A stretch of DNA of 64,000 nucleotides, from NCBI GenBank assembly GCA_013339895.1, contig JABACO010000001.1, positions 24,312,245 to 24,376,244 on the forward strand. Direction: 5' to 3'. This stretch comes from Ephydatia muelleri (lineage: Eukaryota > Porifera > Demospongiae > Spongillida > Spongillidae). The notes under the pieces were generated by a model. That model worked only from the letters and a program-made list of their open reading frames with translations. It was not told the origin of the DNA and ran no database searches. This document shows positions 34,346 to 44,463 of the stretch, piece by piece (position 1 is the first letter of the stretch; the number at the start of each line of letters is the position of its first letter). The position numbers and the translations under genes are program-made.

Positions 34346-34672
34346 CTACACCAAAGGTATCAAAGATTCTCTGACTGTCAGTTCAATAGAGGCTGGGAGG
34401 TGTATAGCATGTCCTTGATTTGATCGCACTCCTCTGATACATTGTACGCATGGATGATCGTAAAAGAGAGAAGGATAGACGGCAACGTAGCCCATTGTCT
34501 GACTGTATGATGTGCCCCATTTGTCAGCTAGCAGTGATGCCAAACGTTTGTAGGTGGTAGTTGCAATGCTCCCCATGCCTCCTGTTGAAGAAAGGACGAT
34601 TGGAATGAATGAAGCTCGCTCAATCTCCCGAATTCTAGTACGTATGGTCCGACCATCCGACGCGTAGGACAA
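34346..34672 (-). pseudogene. Non-LTR retrotransposon C-terminal fragment
   Basis: The minus-strand frame reads IREIERASFIPIVLSSTGGM, then YKRLASLLADKWG and VQCIRGVRSNQGHA. This is the conserved tail I associate with many animal LINE reverse transcriptase polyproteins (STTGGMG, YKRLASLLA, CIRGARS). It has no RT core and is a 5'-truncated insertion. It is a different family from the elements at 11.6 and 58.3 kb. Confidence 0.7.
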
Positions 34673-35661
34673 CGGTACGAGTTCCCAGACTTAGTTATAC
34701 TATGCCTCGTCAAACAAGGAAATATGTTCCAGTATTATGCTGTAGTATGAGCTGCCAAGGCGCTCCTGACTATCTGTAGCTGTTCATTTCGTATCGCGTA
34801 TTAATTACCAAGAACTGCCGGTACATTAATGGCTTAACTTAACACAGCATTAAAGCACCAGCTAACTATGAGCAAGCTATTTGGTACCGTCCAGACCGAT
34901 ACCGCTCGATCTGCCCAACCGCTTATATTGTCCGTCAAGAAGGCTGAGGAACCAAAATAGGCGATGCGAGGTAACAGTGGCTAACACAGGCACAGCTGTC
35001 TAATTTCAATTTGTTTTGAATTAGTCGGAAAATGGGCGGGTCGGTAAATTTTTAATTGCTATAAACAATCCCTTTAGAACATAACCTAAAACTGCAGTGA
35101 CATCCAGGTTGTCAAACAGGGGGTGGCGCGGGAAAACTATTTGGGGAGGAGGCGTGCATGATCACGAAAACAGCTTTGAATATGGTAGATCGCTGTTGGC
35201 TCTATACGTAGCTCACGTGTGATGATGTAATTCAGTTTTTAACCGGGTCCGCGCACGCCTGAGTCGCTAATAGGTATAGATCCACCACTGGTTTAACTGT
35301 GGGTTTTCCATTCACGGAGCATACAAGTTTAATTATAGTTATAGTACAAACGTGCAAATTACCGTAATAGCATTTGCGCATCTCATGCACCGCAAATGTC
35401 AGGGCAAATGTTTAATATTTGTTGATTTATTCAGATTTGATAGACATTGCAGCCAACATATATTGTAGTGCACAATAAATATAACCATTTTAATTCATCT
35501 ATACTGTGCAAATCGTTTGGAAATATTAGTACAAAACATCACCTACGTGTATATAGAAATGCACTTGCACTGTATATTTAGTATGCTGATACAGGTCTTG
35601 GTGGGTCATTGGATAACCTGAATCATTCTGTTTCTTAGGTGTTCATCAACCAGCTCAATTC

Positions 35662-35666
35662 CAGTG
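35662..35666. other. Target-site duplication CAGTG (left)
   Basis: CAGTG here is repeated exactly at 38626-38630, immediately outside the two ends of the Transib/RAG1-like element. A GC-rich 5-bp duplication is characteristic of this superfamily. Confidence 0.85.
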
Positions 35667-38625
35667 CACAGTGGTTTAAAAGTGGGGGTCATGATGACAT
35701 TTTTGAATTAGAATAAATTAATGATGAATTTGTATTGTGCTATCATGTTGCATATTATCTGTTCATAACCGTTAATAACGTTATATTAAATTTCATAAAA
35801 AATAATCAAACCCACAAATACAAGATTTTATAATCATATCAGGTAGTACTTTTTTGATCAAATTTATCATCAAAATAAGTATACAGAACTGTTCGTGCAT
35901 CATCATTATATTGCTATCAGTTTAGAAAGATAGATGATAAAAGGTGATCCTCAAATGAAAGGCAACTACTATGCATAACTTGCTTTCTTGGACAGGAACG
36001 AACATTATGTTCTTCTCCACAGAATGAATAGTTCACAACTTGACGGTGACACTTTATAATAGGATCTGATTTAATCCACAGACTTGTCAAAACATCTGAA
36101 AGATTGGCACTCTGAGAAGTTTTTCTTGCCAAGCTCTCTCTGTACTTCCGTAGATTTTTATTATTGTGCTCTAGAGGCTCTTCAAAAAATGCACCAAGGC
36201 CTGTTGAGTCATTGGCATCAATCAATGCAGCTGAGTGAGCCAGGATTTGATGCATGGAAGGAGTAAACCTGAAGGTGGGCCAATGTTTTACTATCAAAGT
36301 GAAGTTTCTTTGCAAAGGTGATCTAGTTCTTCAATGTTTACATTACGTCTTGAGGAAACTGCTTTTAAAATTACAGATAAACTCATTAAAAACGTTCCTA
36401 TCACACCTTCCATCTTTTCTAGACTTTTTAGGAACACATTCAACCAGGACCTGGCGTTTTGCAGGATCAAACAAAAGATTTTGTGCTATGTTACCTATAG
36501 TAGTTGTACCACCAGCTCCAACTGGATCAGGTTTATCCACTTTCATTCTTGTTTCTGTCTTGATACACGTTCCTTTTGTTTACTATTCTGTATCCATGCA
36601 GTCACACCAGCTTTTAGTTTATACACTATCTTTAAACAATAATCGAGACCTCTCAACAATGCATGTAGTATGGGGAATGTTTGAATGGCAAGAGTTGATA
36701 TTGGACTCTGGGTTAGCCCAACTTCCCCATAACTGCTAAATCATCATACAAAGCATGTAAAGCTTCAATATCTACATTTCCTATTTCAAAACCCTCCTTA
36801 ATGTTATCCTCTTGAACAGCCTCTTTCATCAGAACGCGCCACCTCTTCCCAGTAGAAGCTTCTGAATCTTTCCTTCATCCATTGTTCAATGGAACTCAAG
36901 CATCAAATAAAATTCTCTTTCCGCATCAAACAACTTTACACCACTGGACTGCAACTCCTTCATCTCAGCATCTACAGGGGGTACAATCTTATGAAGTAGA
37001 TCTTTGTACTCTTTACCTAATACCAATAGTATCGGTCTAGCTGCATCAGGTGCTTGGAGATGATTCATTCTAGATTTTGTCACGCCCATTGGCACTTGTA
37101 CTTGTACTTGGTAGACTTGGATCAGCATTCGGGACATCCTTATAAACCTCTAAAGCCACCCACATCCACATAATCATGTTATGTGTTTGCACATTCCCCT
37201 TTTGGTCAAATACACTATGCCTTCCTGACCCATCCAAACCCTCCTTTACTACTTACCAGGTTGCAAACCAAGCTGCTGTATCAACCTTTGGAAGTGCAGT
37301 TGTACAGACTCTTTGACACTGATTGAAACACAAGGCAAAGGATCTAAAGACCCTATCTTTGGCATTATGGTATCCTTATGCTGCATTAACATATGGTGTA
37401 GTGGTAACTCAACTCTGCTCTTCAGCTCTTGCCTAAGACTACTGTACCCTGTACGTCCAAGCTTGTAAGTTGATAACATAAATAAAGCTTCATCCAAACT
37501 TATCTATCTGGTGATTGTTTCTTTGTGAAACAGCATCAGACCAATTGCTGCAACAGCTCTGTCATGGATGTAGTTTTCTCTATGAAGCAGAACTAACAAT
37601 TGAGTTGTTATTATCTTCTGCTCTTCTGCTTCCTCCTTCAGTAAAGAAACAATGCATCCGTTATTCTTTTAGTGTGACGAGGGCTTAGCTCGTCGAGTGG
37701 AGTAATGTTACTAGTACTCTCTTGTTCTTGCACATCGTTTCCATCATCTGAACTTCCAGCAACAGTTGGTTCGATACTTGCACTACGACGATCACAATCG
37801 TGATCAGTACCGTCGGGTATAAAGAAGGTCTCTTGCTGGAAGTCCAAAAAGACCTTCTTTGTCCCGTCGCTCGAGCTCTTCTGCCCTTTAGACAATCTAG
37901 CCCATTTATTCCTAAGGCTACGAATCCGATACACCCACCTATTAAGAACTCCAAGCTCGTCTGTACCAGTATCCAATCCTTCATCAAGCAGAAACCGTCT
38001 TACTGCCTCGGTGTTACTTCTTAACTTTGCTACGTACCTTTCAAACGCTTCGACATTTATGATTCGGCCATGGTAAATAGCAAGTTAAGTTACCTTTATT
38101 GATAGTTTAGAATCGTAAGTCGCTTGTCGTTTTAAAAATTCCAAAGTTTGATGCGGCAAAAAGCGGCATATATTAGATAGGTATCTCATACCAGAAGCTT
38201 CGTGCCGTATTACTTAGTTATGGAAGGTCCTCCTATTTCGCCCGTTGCGATCTCTTGTGCGCTAGTAGCGCTACACGTGGCTATACCGGTATTACAATGC
38301 TTTTACGAGCAATGTAACACATTGCGACCCGTTACGAGAATTGCACATTGAAAATATCATAGTACACGTAAGAGGAAGTTCAGAAATATCTATTATCTAT
38401 ATTATTTAGTGTCCATCATGTAGGGTTATATTTTTATATCAATAACACTACAATATCATAAAACTTTACCACTTTAATTAATTTGCACCTATTATTAATC
38501 CATGTTATTTGTAAAGAATACAATTCTTGAATGAATTGAGATAGTTTTGACATTTAACTAACAGTTTATGCAATAAAATATAAAGTTCATACCCTGACCT
38601 CAGGTCATGTTCTTAAACCACTGTG
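35667..38625 (-). mobile_element. Complete Transib/RAG1-like transposon with CACAGTG ends
   Basis: The 2,959-bp element is bounded by inverted ends CACAGTGGTTTAA: 13 bp identical at 35667-35679 and, in reverse complement, at 38613-38625. It is flanked by the 5-bp duplication CAGTG. The first seven bases equal the consensus heptamer of V(D)J recombination signals. The single recognisable gene is a minus-strand transposase relic filling most of the element. No Kelch-repeat (RAG2-like) frame is seen on either strand, and only about 250 bp lie between the transposase stop and the left end. The gene is broken by several stops and shifts, so the element is a fossil, but its ends and duplication are still perfect. 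Confidence 0.85.
35917..38084 (-). pseudogene. Transib/RAG1-like DDE transposase relic
   Basis: Reading from 38084 leftwards: an N-terminal region VEAFERYVAKLRSNTEAV with no in-frame ATG; then, after a shift near 37640 and an in-frame TAG, YKLGRTGYSSLRQELKSR and ELPLHHML; next EGLDGSGRHSVFDQKGN with the first catalytic Asp at 37232-37234. About 350 bases on, MDEGKIQKLLLGRGGAF holds a candidate second Asp (36877-36879). Then come ILHALLRGLDYCLKIVYKLK and KPDPVGAGGTTTIGN. The C-terminal block GLGAFFEEPLEHNNKNLRKY and RESLARKTS carries the candidate catalytic Glu (36178-36183), followed by WIKSDPII. A decayed zinc knuckle, CGEEHNVRSC, lies near the end. The order and motifs fit Transib and RAG1 cores. 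At least six stops or shifts inactivate it. Confidence 0.8.
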
Positions 38626-38630
38626 CAGTG
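38626..38630. other. Target-site duplication CAGTG (right)
   Basis: Exact copy of 35662-35666, directly after the right terminal repeat. Confidence 0.85.
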
Positions 38631-40110
38631 ATGGCTTGCTGACTCAATGTTTCTAAGTGTGTTACCATGGCTTTTTTATACACCTCTCCTGTAGGTAGCT
38701 GAAGGGTGAAATAGAAGTTTATTTCACCCAATCCAGAGCCTTCAGTGTCCTGCTTGTAAAGAACTGTGTGTAGTTGTTAAGTTAATATTCAACTGAACTA
38801 GGTACCCTCATGACCAAAAGTGCCCCAGGAACCCAGGGGAAGAAGCCTATGGGTATGATAACCTGGTAGAAAGTTACCTTGATCATATTAGCATCATCTG
38901 AAATGAGTCAAACAATACCTTCCTATCTTACATTCAGAGTAACAAAAAAGAATAGTGATAAAAAATCATTATAAAAAGCAATTTTCCATACATCTCTATG
39001 GAGGAGTACTAATCCTTATGAGGAACCTCGCAGCAGTGGCTGAAAATTCCATCAACCTCGCAGAGTGATAGCTTATCATGTTATCCATCATGGGGCTTCT
39101 TTCAAACTTAAAAAGCAACTTTCCCGGCTGATTTATGGTATTCAAAAATGAACTTTACCCCATACATTTCTATGGACGCGTGCGCGGGAAATGTGACGGA
39201 CGTTTGCAAAATTGGCCAGGAATTGCAAATGAGCGTCCGAAATTTCTCGCAATGAGTGACAGCAGCTATGCGTAAGTATGCGTGCCAGTATAGGACAACA
39301 CTAACATTAATGCGTTCATATTTTTTGTTTTCACAGAAACTACGCAAACTGTAACTGTGGTAGGTACTGTGACAAATCGCGTAATTGGGTCCGAAAATCG
39401 ATGATCTAAAACTACGTCGAAAATTGGACGCGTATTTCGTAACATTGAAAAAGTGTATCGCGAAGAGAAGAAAGTTGCTCAATCACCTGCGAGGTTAGTC
39501 CGACTGCATGGCTAGATTTAGTGACCCGATTAGTTGTAGAATGAGACACTATCGTCTAATTTCGAGCTGGTTCTTGTTCTTTTTTTATTCGACACATTGA
39601 ATTCGTAGCATTTTTTTGGGAACGAATCTTGACTCCGATTTTTAACCAACTATCACATGGTATGTTTTTTTATTTAAGTTAGGCACTGAATCATTATACT
39701 ACAAAGTATGAGGCCATTTGCATGATGCCCAAAGGGTGCTTTAACTACCCAGGCGTTTTATGTTGGCATGCATGAAAAAAAAAAGCACAAATCCTTGTAC
39801 TAATGTATCTTTGTGTTTGAACTAAGTTGGATAACCTGGATTCTCTGTCTAAAATGCATGAGCTCATTCAAATTCGGTTCAATAACGTTCTTTCTGACTA
39901 CCCTATTTATTGCACACCCCAATCTTCAATTAACTACGTTGTAAATAAAATTTCATTCAAGAGTGAACTAATCACTATATTTCTATTGCTGTAACATTGC
40001 AATACGATGATGCCCACGCACTGTTCTTTTCAAGCCAAGTATTCATGTTTAATTACTTCATATCACACACGTACATGTATGCACGCAATCATTGCTTTTC
40101 GCTATTTAGA
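38631..40110. other. No recognised genes; possible 5' region of the next gene
   Basis: The segment includes two similar phrases CCATACATCTCTATGGA (about 38986) and CCATACATTTCTATGGA (about 39160), and a GC-richer patch near 39170-39430. The latter could be a promoter, but no element can be defined. Confidence 0.4.
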
Positions 40111-40951
40111 ATGAAGACAGTTGCTGATCTCAGAATGCTCATTAATGGTTATAAAAAGGATGTGAGTGAGGATGGATCCCTTCTAGCTCCGGATGTAACA
40201 AATGGCTTGGTGTTGTACATAGACTCCAACCTAAAAACCTGTAGAAATAGCGAGGATAGTGGCAAAACTAGCACCAAGACAAGATGTGAACATTAATGCA
40301 TTGTGCGCCTCCATTAAGCGTGTGCTTCAAACAATCAATGACATGAAGAAGCATCTTGATAGAGCCTGGGAAGATGTTGTTTGTTTTCTGAAGCTGAAAT
40401 TTTATTTACCTTTAAATGAATCAGTGACAAAGAAGAAAAATCCACAAGCATCAGCTAGTGTTGTCATGCACACTAGCCAAAGTGGCAGTTCTGGCTCCAT
40501 AACATTGAATTCTACATCTGGCTGCACTAAATGTGGGGAAATAAAAACTTCTTTAAGGAAGTTGATTGCATCAAATAATGTTCTCAAAGTAAAGCTTCGA
40601 TTGTTTCCAAGTGTCAAAATGAAAAACCAGGTTCTTGAAAAAGCATTAAGAAGGAAGTCCAACATTGAAGATACACTACGTTCTAAATTGCTAAGTGCTA
40701 AAAGAACAATTAATACAAACAATTCAAAGATTAAGAAGTTGAAACTGGAAAACCTCTCATTAAAACAAGGTCAAGGAAGCAAATCAAGACAGCTAAAACG
40801 ATCACTTGTTGCATTAAGATATAAGTACTACAAATCAAAAATCTCCTATAAGATACATGAGCAGAAATGGAAGAAGGAAAATAAGGAATTAAAAGAAAAA
40901 ATTCGCCTAATGAAAATTGAAAATGATATGCTTCAATGCAATTTCTCCTAG
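40111..40951 (+). CDS. Basic coiled-coil protein of an unnamed family
   Basis: The start is ATG 40111 just after a GCTATTTAG acceptor-like site. The first 60 codons (MKTVADLRMLINGYKKDVSE...) end in a different frame from the long 3' part (from about 40230, ALCASIKRVLQTINDMKKHL onward), so a small intron or a one-base shift joins them. The C-terminal half is Lys-rich and strongly coiled-coil-like (IKKLKLENLSLK, ENKELKEKIRLMKIENDML), after a CTKCGEIKTSLRK stretch. It ends at TAG 40951. It is intact for 230 codons and shares the AT-rich composition of the two ORFs downstream. I believe it belongs with them to a multicopy, transposon-like family seen in cnidarians and sponges; no function can be assigned. 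Confidence 0.6.
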
Positions 40952-41349
40952 TTTGACTAGAATTCAGCTCAATTCCCAGCTTGATATTTAAACATTTCAC
41001 TCAAAGAAAGGAAATTATTTCAACAATGATATTACCTTTTCATTCGAAATCCTTTCAATCCAAAGCAAACCAAACTTGAAATTTCAAAACTACGTATTAA
41101 TAAGAAAAATGTATACACTTTAACTACTAGAATACTAAAAGTTATACTAATGATATTATTATTACCTGTATGATCTATAGCTTGAAAAATTCAAATCCTC
41201 TAACCTAAAGAATCTTTCTAATCCCAGTTTAGCATCATTTTTATATTTCACTATGTATATAGTACTCTGTGTTTCTTTCATGCTGAAAAAAATGTCATAT
41301 ATAATCTTTTCATTCAAGGGAAATAAATCCCACCTTGAAAAGCGGTATG

Positions 41350-41960
41350 TTATCTATGGTATCTTATGTTGAAACCAAATTGACACCTAGACTACAAGTT
41401 GTAATGATATATTTGTCTTATTTATGATCATTGTTTGCTATTCATTAAAAAAACATTAACTTACTTTGAAATTTCAAGAATATCTGAACCACAGAGTTTA
41501 GAAACTTTAAGCCTAGATATTCTTGAAATTTCAAGCCATTTCCTTTGAATGAAACATATTATAAATTGTGAATTTACTAGTATCTTATATTGAAATGAAA
41601 TTGACATCCAGACTACAAGTGGTAATGATATATTTGTCTTATTTATAGTCATTATGTGCTATTAATTCAAAAATCATTGAATTGAACTTGAAATTTCAAT
41701 AATATCTGGCCAGAGTCTATCAAATTTAACCATAGATATTCTTGAAATTTCAAGTTATTTCCTTTGAATGAAAAATATTATAAATATAAATTTTACTAGT
41801 ATGTTATATTGAAATGAAATTGACATCAAGTGGTAATGATATATTTGTCTTATTTATAGTCATTATTTGCTATTAATTCAAAAATCATTGTAACTTAACT
41901 TGAAATTTCAAGTTATTTCCTTTGAATGAAAAATAGTATAATTTGTGAATTTATCCTCCT
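41350..41960. repeat. Tandem ~200-bp units inside the palindrome array
   Basis: The segment starting TTGACACCTAGACTACAAG and continuing TAATGATATATTTGTCTTAT then CTTTGAATGAAA is repeated about three times (near 41380, 41600 and 41820). The third unit is shortened. Each unit carries one or two of the palindromes. Confidence 0.75.
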
Positions 41961-42343
41961 AGCTTGAAATTTCAAGGATAACGATAACCTAGAATTCATA
42001 TTCCCAGTTTGAAATTCAAACTCATCATTCAAAGGAAGGGAATCATTTCAAGAATAATAATACCTCTTTGTTCAGAGTAATGATATCATTTTACTACATT
42101 TCGATCCAAAGCAATCCGAACTTTGAAATTTCAAAACATTAAATTCTAGATAAAAAGTTATATAATATTGCTAATAGTGCTCTAAAATATAATTCATACA
42201 TCGCAAAGTGGGATTAAAGTCAAAGTTATAATAATGATCTGGTATAACTATATAATATACAAGGTAAGCAAACAAATCATAAAGCGTAACTGTAGTATCT
42301 TTGATTGATATGAAATGAACAACTAGGCTACAAGTTGTAAGGA

Positions 42344-42936
42344 TATGCTTGTCTTTATTACAATCATTTGCTTTTACTTCAAGTCCTTGTAACTTGAAAT
42401 TTCAAGAAGATATATAAGCCTAGATATTCAACTTCTTTGTTTTTGAATTATAAATTGTGAATTTACCGCTTGGGATCTTAATGACAAAGTATAATTGTAA
42501 ATGGTGCATTAACTAATTCCTGGTGTAGACATTTTGAAATTTCAAACTAGGATAGCCCAATGTCCACATATCTAAATTTGAACTAAATGGAGAAATTCAT
42601 TACTAATAAGGCAAGTCACACATTGAAATTTCAAAATTTATGCTTGTCTTTTTTACAATCATTTGCTTTTACTTCAAGTCCTTGTAACTTGAAATTTCAA
42701 GAAGATATATACCAGAAATTTAAGCCTAGATATTCAACTTCTTTCTTTTTGAATTATAAATTGTGAATTTATGGCTTGGATCTTAATGACAAAGTATTTT
42801 AAATGGTGCATTAACTAATTCCTGGTATAGACATTTTGAAATTTCAAACTAGGATAGCCCAATGCCCACATATCTAAATTTGAACTAAATAGAGAAATTC
42901 ATTACAAATAAGGCAAGTCACACATTGAAATTTCAA
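42344..42936. repeat. Direct tandem duplication of ~295 bp
   Basis: Positions 42344-42638 are repeated at 42639-42936 with few differences. Shared blocks include ACAATCATTTGCTTTTACTT, GGTGCATTAACTAATTCCTG and AGGCAAGTCACACATTGAAA. Each copy holds three palindromes, so array growth by duplication is visible. Confidence 0.85.
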
Positions 42937-43768
42937 GTTGGGACTTTAAATATAGGTAAAGGTTGTCTAACTGATATTCAAAATGTATGTTATAACAGCA
43001 TTTACCATTGTGGAAATCATGCATAAAGTCTGTTGCAGATAAGTTTAAATTGTAAATGGATTAATGACTATAGATAGATACACTAGATATTCTTGAAATT
43101 TCAAGTTCTTTTTTTAATGACATTGTATTTTATATCTCAGTGCTTGGATCTGAGTTTAAGGCTTGGAGGATTGAAATAATCACTAATTACAAATGTAATT
43201 ATGTCAATGCGGATATGAAGTTATGCTCTGAATTAAAATGTGTTTTTTCCATTTTTAAGCTGGGATTTAAAACAAATTGTGGTGTAGATATGTTTGAAAT
43301 TTCAAACTAGGATCTGAAACGGACTATGGTAATTAATAGCTGTAGACCTTAATTTCGACCAAACCAAGGAAAATCTTACTGGAAATACAGTATTTCAAAA
43401 CCTTTTAACTTGAATATCATATCAATTCAAGTCCCAGCTAAATGTTTTGAAATTTCAAGTCCGGATTTTTTGCCTTGTATACAAATTGTAAGTTGTCTAA
43501 CTTACTTGAGATTGTCTAGATCAAATTATGCTAAGAAAGCCAATCTTCGAATGAAGCTTTGACTGTAACATTTAGCATATGACAGTTCACATAAAATGTA
43601 CTAGGTAGATTTCTGTCAGATATATTCTACAACTACCTTTCTGATTCACAGCAATATCTATCTTTATCCTGCCAACTGTATAAGTATAATATTCAATGAC
43701 CATTTTGAAATTTCAAATAACATTTGACCCTTAAAAACAGCACTCATCATGATCTTTTTCTATCACAG

Positions 43769-44092
43769 AGTAAAGAATCTGAAGTGAATGATAGTGATGT
43801 TGATGTTCAGCTAGGAAGTTTTGTGGCATTGGGCCTCGATGAATTCAAGGAGGAACTGCCACAAATTGCCAAAGTTCTGGCTATCGATGATGATTCTATC
43901 ACTCTGGAGTGGTGGGTGGGAACATATACTGGCACATGGGTTCCATGGTTAGTTAAATCTGTGGAACAAACAATATCTGTGCACAGAAACAATATTGTAC
44001 TAAGAAACATATCTTTATCTAAGTCCAACAGACTGTCTAAACCGATTATAGATAAACTGAAGAGCATTTATGATAATTTTGAGTTCATGTAG
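43769..44092 (+). CDS. Small ORF with a Tudor/BAH-like fold candidate
   Basis: The segment opens after the acceptor TATCACAG (43761-43768) and runs 107 codons to TAG. The protein is VQLGSFVALGLDEFKEELPQ, then IAKVLAIDDDSITLEWWVGT and GTWVPWLV. The alternating beta pattern with aromatic residues resembles chromatin-type small barrels. No start codon is needed if it is the last exon of an upstream transcript; alternatively an ATG at 43724 precedes it by 15 codons. It is intact. The family is the same unnamed one as the neighbours (inference). Confidence 0.55.
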   Translation, partial: SKESEVNDSDVDVQLGSFVALGLDEFKEELPQIAKVLAIDDDSITLEWWVGTYTGTWVPWLVKSVEQTISVHRNNIVLRNISLSKSNRLSKPIIDKLKSIYDNFEFM

Positions 44093-44463
44093 GATATTCT
44101 GTTGAATTTATGTACGATTTGTGAATGTGATATGAAGTTTATTCAAACATGTTATCCTCTTTGATTATTTTAAGTAGTAGTATGCAATTTTTTACTTTTG
44201 ACTCTGAAATGTTATTGATGTATAGCATAATTTTATGCATAAACTAGAACCCCGAGCATAAGCACATGACACTTCTTTTGAATGAATTTTAAATTTTATA
44301 TACTTGAAAATGCTCCATATGTATTGAACAGGGATGGAAAATTTAAAACTGACAAGATTTATGTGATTTATTTGAATGAAATAGACCTTTTTGATTCAAA
44401 TATCAGGAATTGGAAATTCCACGGTGAAATTGGAAGTGGTTTGCTGTAAATTGTATTATAGCG

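Larger units (their letters stand above)
41076..43716. repeat. Array of 18 TTGAAATTTCAA palindromes
   Basis: Perfect 12-bp palindromes begin at 41076, 41466, 41523, 41688, 41742, 41900, 41964, 42123, 42394, 42534, 42623, 42689, 42836, 42925, 43093, 43294, 43447 and 43705. Many extend to CTTGAAATTTCAAG. Their spacing is irregular (about 55-390 bp). A one-base-short variant (TTGAAATTCAA) occurs near 42009. The array fills the gap between the coiled-coil ORF and the next ORF and stops sharply at the start of that ORF's exon. The motif was not seen elsewhere in the window at comparable density. Confidence 0.9.

Noticed and set aside
35667..35916. Search for a RAG2-like Kelch frame or long 3' ORF inside the RAG1-like element
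   Set aside because: The interval is AT-rich with stops in all frames.
39108..39482. Minus-strand frame of 124 codons upstream of the coiled-coil ORF
   Set aside because: No domain, no splice context, and composition typical of a chance frame.
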